Source: RDYJ01 sp034931405
GTDB lineage: Bacteria > Cyanobacteriota > Cyanobacteriia > Cyanobacteriales > Nostocaceae
Assembly (NCBI RefSeq): GCF_034931405.1
Contig: NZ_JAYGHA010000023.1
Span: forward strand, 36,413-100,412
Reading direction: 5' to 3'
DNA: 64,000 bases
Part shown: one piece after another, positions 24,535-32,860 of the stretch
How positions within the stretch are numbered: position 1 is the stretch's first letter
Layout: every line of letters starts with the position of its first letter
The notes under the pieces: generated by a model
What the model saw: only the letters and a program-made list of their open reading frames with translations
The model's database searches: none
What the model was told of the DNA's origin: nothing
Made by a program: the position numbers and the translations under genes

Positions 24535-25248
24535 GTGTATTTATTAATTCCCGCCGCAGGTAGCGGCAAAAGAATGGGTGCTGACCGCAATAAACTCTTA
24601 CTACAGGTACACTCAAAATCATTAATTGCTTGGACTTTGTTAGCTGCGGAAGCTGCAAGTGCTATCAGTTGGATTGGGATTATTTCCCAACCTCATGACT
24701 GGGAAGACTTTAAGGGTATTATGGCTGATTTGAAGCTCACTAAACCAGTTGAATTTATTCCTGGTGGGAGTACCCGGCAAGAGTCGGTTTACAACGGCTT
24801 GCTGGCTCTCCCAGAGGCTGCTGAACAAGTATTAATTCATGATGGGGCGCGATGTTTAGCTACACCTAATTTACTCAATGCCTGTGCGGAGGCTATTCGT
24901 CATTGTCCTGGGTTAATTGCGGCTGTACCGGTGAAAGATACCATTAAAGTTGTGAATGAAAACGGCATAATTGAAAGTACACCCAACAGAGAACAACTTT
25001 GGGCGGCTCAAACTCCCCAAGGGTTTGATGTTAAACTATTAAAACAATGCCATACTGAGGGTGTGCGGCAAGGTTGGGAAGTGACGGATGATGCAGCTTT
25101 GTTGGAAAAATGCGGGATTGAAGTGAGTATAGTACCAGGAGAGGAAACAAATTTAAAAGTTACCACTCTTCAAGATTTAGCGATCGCTGAATTTATTCTT
25201 AATCATAGGGAAGAGGGAACAGGGAACAGGGAACAGGAAACTACTTAA
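24535..25248 (+). CDS. ispD: 2-C-methyl-D-erythritol 4-phosphate cytidylyltransferase (IspD)
   Basis: Third step of the MEP isoprenoid pathway: MEP + CTP to CDP-methylerythritol. The 237-residue product has the nucleotide-binding LLIPAAGSGKRMGADRNKLL, GGSTRQESVYNGL, LIHDGARCLATPNLL and AAVPVKDTIKVV. The only suitable start is a GTG at 24535. The last ~12 residues (EEGTGNREQETT) are encoded by a GGGAACA heptamer tract (25210-25238), so the C-terminal tail is repeat-derived and probably not part of the enzyme. Confidence 0.94.
   Translation: MYLLIPAAGSGKRMGADRNKLLLQVHSKSLIAWTLLAAEAASAISWIGIISQPHDWEDFKGIMADLKLTKPVEFIPGGSTRQESVYNGLLALPEAAEQVLIHDGARCLATPNLLNACAEAIRHCPGLIAAVPVKDTIKVVNENGIIESTPNREQLWAAQTPQGFDVKLLKQCHTEGVRQGWEVTDDAALLEKCGIEVSIVPGEETNLKVTTLQDLAIAEFILNHREEGTGNREQETT
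25208..25238. repeat. heptamer repeat forming the 3' end of ispD
   Basis: GGGAACA units (about three) run in frame at the end of ispD and supply its final codons. A shorter TGCCTTT pair follows at 25258-25275, before scpB. Confidence 0.8.
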
Positions 25249-25290
25249 TTATCCTTCTGCCTTTTGCCTTTTGCCCCGAAATTTCTCAAT

Positions 25291-25833
25291 ATGCCCAGGA
25301 AAAACATAGATATAGCTATCAAAATAGAAGCGATTTTGTATTTAAAGGGTAAACCTTTATCTTTGAGTGAAATTGCCGAGTATGCTGGGTGCGATCGCCC
25401 TACAGCGGAAGAAGGGATAATTGAACTCATGGATAATTATGCCCGTCGAGATAGTGCGCTGGAAGTTGTAGAAACTGTAAATGGTTATAGTTTGCAACTG
25501 CGGTCAGATTTTCATGATTTAGTACAGACGTTGATACCTGTAGAATTAGGTGTAGGAGCTTTACGGACTTTAGCGGCGATCGCTCTCAACAGTCCTATTC
25601 TCCAAAGCGAATTGATTGACCTCCGGGGTTCAGGTGTATATCAACACGTTCCTGAATTAGTAGAATTAGGATTTGTTCGCAAACGCCGAGAAGGTGATTC
25701 CCGGTCATATTCATTACAAGTCACCCCGAAATTTCATCAATATTTTCAAATCGATCAACTGCCTCAAATCATCCCCACAAACGAGAAAGAACAACAGCTA
25801 GAACTAGAGTTAGAGGGAACTGGGGGGGGATAG
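25291..25833 (+). CDS. scpB: SMC-Scp complex subunit ScpB
   Basis: Winged-helix partner of ScpA and SMC in chromosome condensation. The 180-residue product has the ScpB N-terminal winged helix (IKIEAILYLKGKPLSLSEIA), central GYSLQLRSDFHDLVQTLIP and the second winged helix (LRTLAAIALNSPILQSELID, LRGSGVYQHVPELVELGFV). I chose the ATG at 25291; a TTG at 25264 would add nine residues coded by repeat-like TGCCTTT units. The C-terminal LELELEGTGGG is again encoded by repeat-like sequence. It lies 42 bases after ispD on the same strand. Confidence 0.9.
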   Translation: MPRKNIDIAIKIEAILYLKGKPLSLSEIAEYAGCDRPTAEEGIIELMDNYARRDSALEVVETVNGYSLQLRSDFHDLVQTLIPVELGVGALRTLAAIALNSPILQSELIDLRGSGVYQHVPELVELGFVRKRREGDSRSYSLQVTPKFHQYFQIDQLPQIIPTNEKEQQLELELEGTGGG

Positions 25834-25913
25834 GGGACTAGGGACTGGGGAGATGGGGAGAAAATTCTTTACCTGTTACCTGTTACCTGTTACCTGTTAC
25901 CTGTTCCCTGTTT
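25815..25913. repeat. heptamer repeat tracts, GGGGACT-like and TTACCTG units
   Basis: A degenerate GGGACTA/GGGGACT cluster overlaps the end of scpB (25815-25856). Five TTACCTG-type units follow at about 25869-25910. Confidence 0.85.
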
Positions 25914-25981
25914 TGATAAATGCGCTAGGCTTGTACTATGGTTTAAAGTAGAATTAGCAACTAAGCTAGAAGAAATTGCCA

Positions 25982-26329
25982 ATGGTGTTTGATCCTGACT
26001 TTTTGAATGACAACTCTTCTGAGGAACACACTAATCAGCTTCTGAACGATCACCTGGGAGAAAGCCCGAATCCGTTATTGAAATATTTACAGCATCAATC
26101 TCCCGATGTTCTTGCGCGTGTTGCCCAGTCTGCCAGCCCAGAAATTAAACAAATCATCTCCCAGAATGTCCAAGGGCTAGTAGGGATGCTCCCACCAGAG
26201 AGTTTTAACGTCCAAATTACTACAGACCGGGATAACTTAGCAGGGCTGTTAGCATCAGCAATGATGACTGGGTATTTCCTGCGCCAGATGGAACAAAGAA
26301 TGCAATTAGAGAATTTGTCTAATCAATAG
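25982..26329 (+). CDS. DUF760 family protein
   Basis: A 115-residue protein of the DUF760 family, found in cyanobacteria and plastids. Visible core: NPLLKYLQHQSPDVLARVAQ, SASPEIKQIISQNVQGLVGM LPPESFNVQITTDRDNL, then AGLLASAMMTGYFLRQMEQR. Its role is unknown. The ATG at 25982 is preferred over a TTG six bases upstream. A strong hairpin follows the stop. Confidence 0.82.
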   Translation: MVFDPDFLNDNSSEEHTNQLLNDHLGESPNPLLKYLQHQSPDVLARVAQSASPEIKQIISQNVQGLVGMLPPESFNVQITTDRDNLAGLLASAMMTGYFLRQMEQRMQLENLSNQ

Positions 26330-26336
26330 TTATTAA

Positions 26337-26364
26337 GTACAGCCGTAATTAATCACGGCTGTAC
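26337..26364. terminator. bidirectional hairpin between DUF760 gene and htrA
   Basis: GTACAGCCGT and ACGGCTGTAC form a perfect 10-bp stem with an 8-base loop, seven bases after one stop and twelve before the end of the opposing gene. It is suited to terminate both convergent transcripts. Confidence 0.7.
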
Positions 26365-26376
26365 TATAAACTAAAT

Positions 26377-27573
26377 TTAGGGGGAAGTTCCTGAGCGCAC
26401 TTTTAAGGTTTGAGTTCTGCCATTACGGTTGACTTCGATTTCTAGAATGTCTCCAACTTTACTAGAATCAACGATCTTTTGTAATTGGGCTGTAATTTGT
26501 ACTGGTTTACCGTTGATTTTTTGAATCACGTCTCCGGGAAGTAGTCCTGCTTGTGCTGCTGGCGAATCTTTAAGAACTTTCTTAATTGCAATACCAACAT
26601 CGGGCTGAATGTTGAGTTTCATGTTCTGATTCAGCTGCTGTTTTTTGCCCGGTGAAAGGTCTAGCATTTCAATGCCCAAAAAAGGGTGATCTGCTTTTCC
26701 TTTGGTAAATAGTTCATTAGCTATGCGGACGGCGGTTTCAATGGGAATGGCAAAACCAAGTCCTTGAGCATCAGTGCGGATAGCAGTATTAACGCCAATA
26801 ACTTCACCTTGGGCATTTAAAAGAGGTCCACCTGAGTTACCGGGGTTAATTGCGGCATCAGTTTGGATAAAGCTAACGCGTTTATCGGGAATGCCTACTT
26901 GGGCGCTAGTGCGATCAGTGGCGCTAATAATACCAATAGTTACAGTATTATCTAATCCTAAAGGATTACCAATAGCGATCGCCCATTGACCTGGGATTAA
27001 TATTTGTGAATTGCCTAACGTAACTGTAGGTAACTTATCCGCAGGAATTTTGACTACTGCTACATCGGTGACAGTATCAACACCCACTACCTTACCTTCA
27101 AAAATTCGACCATCTTTGAGGGTAACTTGTACTGTATCTGTCTGTGTAACTACGTGAGCATTGGTTAATAATAGACCATCTGCACTTAAAATAAATCCTG
27201 AACCCGTACCGCGCTCAATTCGTTCTTGAGGAATTGGTTCTTCATCTTCCCCAAAAAAATGCCGCCACATAGGATTTTTTAAAGCTTGAAAAATTGGATT
27301 TGCCACTTTACGAGTAGCATTAATTCGCACCACCGCAGGACCTACTTTCTGCACAGCAGTAGCAATAAAATTGACATTATTGCCACCAACAGAATTCCCC
27401 ATAGACCCGGAAGGATAAGCAATCACAGATTCTGAAGGTACAGATGCTGTGACATTTTTGAACTTTGGAAACGAGCTATTGTATGGCAAATATCGACTAC
27501 TAAAAACACCAAGACTACCGCCAATAGCCACTAAAAACATATAAACGGCTAATTGCTTCACAGATAACTTCAT
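26377..27573 (-). CDS. HtrA/Deg-type trypsin-like serine protease with PDZ domain
   Basis: A 398-residue protease. An N-terminal hydrophobic anchor (LAVYMFLVAIGGSLGVF, residues ~9-25) targets it to the periplasm or membrane. The catalytic triad is His140 in LLTNAHVV, Asp170 in TVTDVAVVKI and Ser247 in INPGNSGGPLLN. A C-terminal PDZ domain spans ~295-390 (PDVGIAIKKVLKDSPAAQAG, LLPGDVIQKINGKPV). Cyanobacteria have three such paralogues (HhoA, HhoB, HtrA) for protein quality control and light or heat stress; which one this is cannot be settled here. Confidence 0.93.
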   Translation of the reverse strand: MKLSVKQLAVYMFLVAIGGSLGVFSSRYLPYNSSFPKFKNVTASVPSESVIAYPSGSMGNSVGGNNVNFIATAVQKVGPAVVRINATRKVANPIFQALKNPMWRHFFGEDEEPIPQERIERGTGSGFILSADGLLLTNAHVVTQTDTVQVTLKDGRIFEGKVVGVDTVTDVAVVKIPADKLPTVTLGNSQILIPGQWAIAIGNPLGLDNTVTIGIISATDRTSAQVGIPDKRVSFIQTDAAINPGNSGGPLLNAQGEVIGVNTAIRTDAQGLGFAIPIETAVRIANELFTKGKADHPFLGIEMLDLSPGKKQQLNQNMKLNIQPDVGIAIKKVLKDSPAAQAGLLPGDVIQKINGKPVQITAQLQKIVDSSKVGDILEIEVNRNGRTQTLKVRSGTSP

Positions 27574-27775
27574 ATTAATTAATTAAGAATAATTGCGTTC
27601 ACAGGGAGACGTATTACTAACTTCTAAGTTTAGTCAAGTAAATCATAAGTGAGGAGATAAGTTTACATCACTTTGAATACATAATTAGGGATGATCTCAA
27701 ATCAAGCAAAAAAAACATCCATCTTTAAAATTCTCCAACTAAAATTTAGAATTAGCTATCTCTAAACTAGTTGAA

Positions 27776-28660
27776 ATGACTTTTCCTGATCGTCCAATGT
27801 TTCTCTGTAGCTTAGTTAGCACTTTGGGGCTAATATCCATGCTGCTGCAACCGCCAAGTGCTGCTGCTGAACCAAGTTGTCCAACTCCTGCCCTATCTCG
27901 CATCCAAAAACATCAAGTTACTCGTAACGAGACTTTAGAGAGCATAGCCCAGCAATATAAGCTTATGCCAGCAACAATCATTAACATGAATCCATCCGTA
28001 AATAATGGCACAGTGACACCTGGTACTCAACTGCAAATTCCCCCCTTCAATGGAGTTGTAGTCCAAGTACCTAATGGTCAAACTTGGCGACAAGTAGCCA
28101 CAAAATACAAAATTCGTCCAGATACATTGTTTGAGACCAATGGTTGTCAACAAAACCCTAGAGTTGTATTTGTGCCAGTTATACCAGGGTTAACAGCAAA
28201 ACCGAATCAAATTATTACTACTTCCCCTGTACAAACTGCGACATCAGCCCAAATAACTGGATATCCTTTAGCTAATTCTACAACTGTGGCCTTAGCTTAT
28301 GGGTGGCAAATTCATCCAATTACAGGTAAAGTTTTCTTTCATAGTGGTGTAGATTTAATAGCACCAGTGGGTACACCTGTGCAAGCGATCGCACCCGGTG
28401 TTGTAGTATTTGCTAAAGACCAAGCCAGCTACGGCAAATTAGTGATTATTAACCACGCAGACGGACTACAAACTCGTTATGCTCAATTGGAAACAATTCA
28501 AGTTAACTTGGGACAAAATATCAAACAAGGTGACATATTAGGTACTGTAGGTGCTACAGGCCAACCAACTTCTAGAGAACCACATCTACACTTTGAAATT
28601 CGTGCTAATGAACTTCTAGGATGGACAGCAAAAGATCCAAAAGAGTATTTAATTAGGTGA
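27776..28660 (+). CDS. LysM-containing M23 family peptidoglycan peptidase
   Basis: A 294-residue secreted protein. A signal peptide (residues 1-31, ending PPSAAA) is followed by two LysM-like modules: HQVTRNETLESIAQQYKLMP and VVQVPNGQTWRQVATKYKIR. The C-terminal M23 domain carries HSGVDLIAPVGTPV and PHLHFEIR, which contain zinc-binding residues of LytM-type endopeptidases. It probably cleaves or remodels peptidoglycan in the periplasm. The TGA stop lies inside the first unit of a CAGGTGA repeat. It is divergent from the htrA gene across about 200 bases. Confidence 0.92.
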   Translation: MTFPDRPMFLCSLVSTLGLISMLLQPPSAAAEPSCPTPALSRIQKHQVTRNETLESIAQQYKLMPATIINMNPSVNNGTVTPGTQLQIPPFNGVVVQVPNGQTWRQVATKYKIRPDTLFETNGCQQNPRVVFVPVIPGLTAKPNQIITTSPVQTATSAQITGYPLANSTTVALAYGWQIHPITGKVFFHSGVDLIAPVGTPVQAIAPGVVVFAKDQASYGKLVIINHADGLQTRYAQLETIQVNLGQNIKQGDILGTVGATGQPTSREPHLHFEIRANELLGWTAKDPKEYLIR

Positions 28661-28769
28661 CAGGTGACAGGTGACAGCGAAGAGAGGAGGGGAGGTTAAA
28701 TAATTTAATTACCAATTACCAATTACCAATTACCAATTACCAATTACCAATTACCAATTACCAATTACC
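28657..28769. repeat. heptamer repeat tracts, AGGTGAC and ACCAATT units
   Basis: Three AGGTGAC units start at the stop codon of the peptidase gene. Eight ACCAATT units (28710-28769) follow and run into the 3' end of the opposing isochorismatase-like gene. Confidence 0.9.
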
Positions 28770-29782
28770 CATTCTGTTGATTTAATGATGTGCATTCCGG
28801 CGGCTGCAAATTTTGCAAATGTGGCGTTAGCTTGTTCTGTGTAGTCAACAACACCGGGAACAACAACGGGTGAAGTGCAATCTTCTAACAGATAGATTTT
28901 TTTGGTTAGGGTGCTATCTACCTGTTGAATTTCTGTTAAAAGATCATCAATTGTCCAAGCAACACAATGACTTTTAGCTTGTCCACCAATAATCACAGCA
29001 TCATAATTTAAAAGTTGTTGAATTAAATTTTTATTCTTTTGTCCAATGGGCTTGTCATCAAATCCTATTAAAACTTCTGGACGTAAAATAGAATAATTTT
29101 CTGTTAAGGGATTTTCCCCTTTTAATTCAAATTGGGCTTGAGTTTTACGGGAGATACTGTGAAAAAAGATGGCTTCTTCCACTGCTGAAACCAAAGCATG
29201 ACCAATTCCGCCTAACATAGAATGATAAGGCCAAACAGTTAGAGGATATTTACCATCCTGGCTGAGTTGTTTAACATAATGAAAAGCCTGTTTTTTTAAT
29301 AATTCATAATCGCCAGTCACACTATTAGCAACGGCTGGATTAACTTGCCAAATACCTTGTTCAATATCTGTTGGTGTAATATTAGTAGCTGCTGGTGTGG
29401 GGTGTTCTCCATTGGCATTTATCCAAAAAATAGGATGGAAAATTTGCATAGCTGTGTGAGTATCTAAGGTAGGGATAATTTTTGTGATTATTCCCAAGTG
29501 ACGATAAATAAAGGCACACAATCTTTGATTATCATCAACTGCACCAGTTCCGGTTTTTCCACCTACATATAATTCAAAATCAGGAATACAAAAAGTGTTT
29601 TGGACATCAATTAATAATAGACAAATGCGAGTTTTATCTGTTGATGCTGGTAGGATATTATGTTGTTTTGTCCATGCTTCAGCTTCAGATGCCCGTTGTT
29701 GATAAGGTACACGATAGACTTCACCGATTTTATTGAGGTTAAAGTGGGGAGGGAGGGGAAATTGAGTTGGGGTAGTCATCAT
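28751..29782 (-). CDS. isochorismatase-like cysteine hydrolase
   Basis: A 343-residue member of the isochorismatase/nicotinamidase superfamily. Near the N-terminus ICLLLIDVQNTFCIPDFELY provides the catalytic Asp; AVIIGGQAKSHCVAW contains the nucleophilic Cys. It is longer than nicotinamidases (~200 residues), with an insert around residues 100-220. The last codons (VIGNW) lie in the ACCAATT repeat tract. The substrate is unknown; the Cys hydrolase chemistry is inferred from the family. Confidence 0.82.
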   Translation of the reverse strand: MMTTPTQFPLPPHFNLNKIGEVYRVPYQQRASEAEAWTKQHNILPASTDKTRICLLLIDVQNTFCIPDFELYVGGKTGTGAVDDNQRLCAFIYRHLGIITKIIPTLDTHTAMQIFHPIFWINANGEHPTPAATNITPTDIEQGIWQVNPAVANSVTGDYELLKKQAFHYVKQLSQDGKYPLTVWPYHSMLGGIGHALVSAVEEAIFFHSISRKTQAQFELKGENPLTENYSILRPEVLIGFDDKPIGQKNKNLIQQLLNYDAVIIGGQAKSHCVAWTIDDLLTEIQQVDSTLTKKIYLLEDCTSPVVVPGVVDYTEQANATFAKFAAAGMHIIKSTEWVIGNW

Positions 29783-29869
29783 ATATTCAAAGTTGGGAAA
29801 ATGATATGGATTTAAGATAATGATGAAACTGTAGATGTAAGTATTCAGCTATAGCAATCCTTCATATCC

Positions 29870-29936
29870 AGATCCCCGACTTCACGAGATCAATTTATCA
29901 TTTATGGACACAATAAATAAAAGAAGTCGGGGATCT
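29870..29936. repeat. 14-bp inverted repeat AGATCCCCGACTTC
   Basis: AGATCCCCGACTTC (29870-29883) pairs perfectly with 29923-29936 across a 39-base loop. A compact version of the same arms occurs at 49780-49812, so this is a dispersed family. Confidence 0.75.
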
Positions 29937-30050
29937 TATCGCCTTACCTGAATTCTTATCTGTAGATTATAAATTAACTTGTATAATTTTAGCAGAGGCA
30001 ATTGCTTATGGTATTTTAGAGCTTAATTAAACCCTATTAACACCACAATA

Positions 30051-30713
30051 ATGATTAAAAAAACAATAGGCTTAGAAAAAAACTTGTATGATTATTTACT
30101 TTCAGTTTCCTTACGAGAGCCAGAAATATTAACCCAGCTACGCCAGGAAACCGCCGAATTACCAATGGCTATAATGCAAATTTCCCCCGAACAGGGACAG
30201 TTTATGGCGTTGTTAGTTAAATTGTTAGGAGCAAAAAAGACTTTAGATATTGGTGTATTTACAGGTTATAGTTCCTTGGTGGTGGCTTTGGCTTTACCCG
30301 CAGATGGTAAAATTGTCGCCTGTGATGTGAGTGAAGAATATACCAACATAGCTCGGCGTTATTGGCAACAGGCAGGAGTAGCAGATAAAATTGACTTGAA
30401 TATTGCCCCAGCTTTAGAAACTTTAGATCGGTTACTGACAACAGGTGAAGCAGAAAGTTTTGATTTTGCGTTTATTGATGCTGATAAAGGTAACTATGAA
30501 AATTATTATGAGCGATCGCTGCAACTAATTCGACCCGGTGGACTAATTGCCATTGATAACGTGCTTTGGTCTGGGAAAGTGGCAGATCCCGAAATTCAAG
30601 ATAATCAAACTAAAAAAATTCGCGTTTTTAATCAAAAATTACATCAAGATTCACGAATTACCCTAAGTTTAGTTCCCATAGCCGACGGTTTGACATTAGC
30701 CAGGAAAAATTAG
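30051..30713 (+). CDS. SAM-dependent O-methyltransferase (CCoAOMT-like)
   Basis: A 220-residue methyltransferase of the caffeoyl-CoA O-methyltransferase family. Motifs: EQGQFMALLVKLLGAKKTLD, IGVFTGYSSLVVALALP (SAM loop), IVACDVSEEY, FDFAFIDADKGNYENYYERS and GGLIAIDNVLWSGKV, which holds metal-binding Asp residues. The family methylates catechol-type hydroxyls using Mg2+ or Ca2+. The physiological substrate in cyanobacteria is not known. ddl follows 67 bases downstream on the same strand. Confidence 0.92.
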   Translation: MIKKTIGLEKNLYDYLLSVSLREPEILTQLRQETAELPMAIMQISPEQGQFMALLVKLLGAKKTLDIGVFTGYSSLVVALALPADGKIVACDVSEEYTNIARRYWQQAGVADKIDLNIAPALETLDRLLTTGEAESFDFAFIDADKGNYENYYERSLQLIRPGGLIAIDNVLWSGKVADPEIQDNQTKKIRVFNQKLHQDSRITLSLVPIADGLTLARKN

Positions 30714-30744
30714 GGGAGTGATAACGGATAACTGTCCTTGTGGT

Positions 30745-30767
30745 ACGCTATCTGCTTTAGATAGCGT
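30745..30767. other. hairpin ahead of ddl
   Basis: ACGCTATCT (30745-30753) pairs perfectly with AGATAGCGT (30759-30767) around a 5-base loop, ending 13 bases before the ddl ATG. It could shield the ribosome-binding site or terminate the methyltransferase transcript; no T-run follows. Confidence 0.55.
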
Positions 30768-30780
30768 TGAGGTACAGAAG

Positions 30781-31842
30781 ATGTCGAAGCTGCGGGTGGG
30801 GTTGCTGTTTGGTGGACGTTCTGGAGAACATGAAGTTTCAATAATTTCTGCACGAGCGATCGCAAAAGCCTTGAGTGCAGAAGAAAATAGTCATAAATAC
30901 GAAATTCTGCCTTTTTATATCCAAAAAGATGGCGTTTGGCAAGCTGGGGAAATAGCACAACAAGTTTTAACATCTGGTGTCGCTAGAGAAAATCCCTCTT
31001 TAACTCCTAATTTATGGCAATTTCCCCCACAAACAGCAGAAATTGAGCTTTGGTTTCCTATTCTCCACGGTCCCAACGGTGAAGATGGGACAATTCAGGG
31101 TTTACTAACTTTAATGCAAGTTCCCTTTGTGGGTTCTGGGGTTTTAGGTTCAGCAACGGGGATGGATAAAATCGGCATGAAAACCGCTTTTGCCCAAGCT
31201 GGACTACCCCAGGTAAAATATAAAGCCGTAACTAGGGCGCAAGTTTGGTCTAATGCTTGTATATTTCCGAAATTGTGTGATGAGATAGAAGCAACATTAG
31301 ACTATCCCTGTTTTGTCAAACCTGCTAACCTGGGTTCATCGGTAGGAATTGCCAAAGTGCGATCGCGTCAAGAATTAGAAGCAGCTTTAGATAATGCTGC
31401 AACCTATGATAGACGCATCATCGTCGAAGCTGGAGTTGTTGCTAGAGAAGTAGAATGTGCAGTTTTAGGTAACGATAACCCCAAAGCCTCTGTTATTGGT
31501 GAAATTACTTTTGATAGCGATTTTTACGATTACGAAACTAAATATACCCAAGGTAAAGCCGACTTATTTATTCCTGCACGTCTACCAGAATCAGTTGTTC
31601 AACAAATTCAAGAAATGGCATTACAAGCATTTACAGCCGTTGATGCTGCTGGTTTAGCGCGGGTTGACTTTTTCTATGTAGAAGCTACTGGTGAAATCTT
31701 GATTAACGAAATTAACACCCTCCCAGGGTTTACATCCACAAGTATGTATCCTCAACTATGGGCTAATACTGGTGTTTCTTTTACCGAATTAGTAGATCAA
31801 TTAATTCAACTAGCAATTGAAAGACATTCTCTGAACAAATGA
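30781..31842 (+). CDS. ddl: D-alanine--D-alanine ligase
   Basis: ATP-grasp enzyme making D-Ala-D-Ala for peptidoglycan. The 353-residue product has VGLLFGGRSGEHEVSIISA at the start, FPILHGPNGEDGTIQG, the ATP-grasp segment PCFVKPANLGSSVGIAKV, and the metal-binding end ARVDFFYVEATGEILINEIN TLPGFTSTSMYP. The ATG at 30781 is chosen because it gives the conserved N-terminus; the open frame extends to 30718 but that part contains the hairpin. It is preceded by the O-methyltransferase gene. Confidence 0.95.
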   Translation: MSKLRVGLLFGGRSGEHEVSIISARAIAKALSAEENSHKYEILPFYIQKDGVWQAGEIAQQVLTSGVARENPSLTPNLWQFPPQTAEIELWFPILHGPNGEDGTIQGLLTLMQVPFVGSGVLGSATGMDKIGMKTAFAQAGLPQVKYKAVTRAQVWSNACIFPKLCDEIEATLDYPCFVKPANLGSSVGIAKVRSRQELEAALDNAATYDRRIIVEAGVVAREVECAVLGNDNPKASVIGEITFDSDFYDYETKYTQGKADLFIPARLPESVVQQIQEMALQAFTAVDAAGLARVDFFYVEATGEILINEINTLPGFTSTSMYPQLWANTGVSFTELVDQLIQLAIERHSLNK

Positions 31843-31963
31843 GATCAAGTTCCAGATATATCCTCGACTCCATAAAAGCTGATTTTTTGCGAAGGTTAGG
31901 TAAAAAATGCTCTTTTTAGCAAAAAGCTACCTTTAAACCCCATTATCCTACTGATAGTTAACG

Positions 31964-32003
31964 CTTGTGTCTTCTAGTACAATAATCTACTAGAGGATAC
32001 AAG
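31964..32003 (+). other. 16-bp RNA-type hairpin in front of the 32016 gene
   Basis: CTTGTGTCTTCTAGTA (31964-31979) pairs with TACTAGAGGATACAAG (31988-32003). Fourteen pairs are Watson-Crick and both mismatches are G-U wobbles in RNA. The loop is 8 bases, and the stem ends 12 bases before the ATG at 32016. Confidence 0.65.
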
Positions 32004-32015
32004 AACAAATCAATC

Positions 32016-32375
32016 ATGGATAGTCACAATGCAAAGCCAGAAACAACGGAAGCTACAAAAAGCACTTCAAAAGAATTAAAAAATACCTTCCCAGCTAAAA
32101 ACCTGTTAGTAAGGTATTCTTGGTTATTCTTCTTGAGTTTTTTAGCAATTCCCCTGGGAGTGGGAATTTTGAGCTATTATCAGCTAATTTATGTTGGCTA
32201 CGTGCCACAAATAGAACCAGAAAAATCCGCAGAAGTAGTCAGTGAAGAACCAATCACAACATCTTCTAATCACAGTAATCCTACACCTTTATGGTTAATG
32301 TTAGCGATCGCTCTGAGTTGTGCATCTGGTTGCTGGATAATTTTTCGCTTACTCAAACTTCCCCAAAGGGTTTAA
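32016..32375 (+). CDS. small membrane protein of unknown function
   Basis: A 119-residue protein with two hydrophobic segments, LFFLSFLAIPLGVGILSYYQ (~47-66) and LWLMLAIALSCASGCWIIF (~93-111), joined by an acidic Ser/Glu-rich loop. The N-terminal ~35 residues are polar and Lys/Thr-rich. I do not recognise the family. A strong hairpin covers its 5' leader. Likely a two-helix membrane protein with both ends on the same side. Confidence 0.7.
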   Translation: MDSHNAKPETTEATKSTSKELKNTFPAKNLLVRYSWLFFLSFLAIPLGVGILSYYQLIYVGYVPQIEPEKSAEVVSEEPITTSSNHSNPTPLWLMLAIALSCASGCWIIFRLLKLPQRV

Positions 32376-32860
32376 AAAAGGTTGTGAATTGTTGATATTA
32401 GTCAAAATAGTTTTAAAAAATTCTCCTCAATAATAACTGATAAAAAGTGCCAACTTGGCAACCAATCAGTAAACGACCCGGTTAAATTATTAAAAGATAA
32501 ACGAATTTACGGGTGTTGTTATCAGGGGCTAATACCATTAACAATGAATTTTGAACAAAAGCTTTTTATAAAATTGTTTTTAGGGAAATGTTCAACAATC
32601 TACTAAGAATTTTCTGGACTATATAGTTCAGATATAAAAACAATAATTAATCAGGTTTCACATTTGCTGCAACAGGAATTATTCGCATCATATAGACGCT
32701 ATCATTAACGTACAATTTACCCCCCTAAATGACGGGTAGCGGCTATAAACAATATTCCTGAACGCCCCAGCAGCAAATGTAGAGTAGGAGATTAAAGGCG
32801 ATTGGTATGCCTTCTCCTACTCTTCTTTTATTTATCGGTAATTCATAATTGGAATTTAAA
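32376..32860. other. intergenic region with a terminator-like hairpin
   Basis: 485 bases between convergent genes. No gene is apparent. AGAGTAGGAGA (32781-32791) and TCTCCTACTCT (32813-32823) form a perfect 11-bp stem followed on the plus strand by TCTTTTATTT, a plausible terminator for either gene. A small RNA cannot be excluded. Confidence 0.55.

Noticed and set aside
29945..30031. Open stretch ending ILAEAIAYGILELN before the O-methyltransferase
   Set aside because: Could be the tail of a lost gene, but it is too short and has no recognised match.
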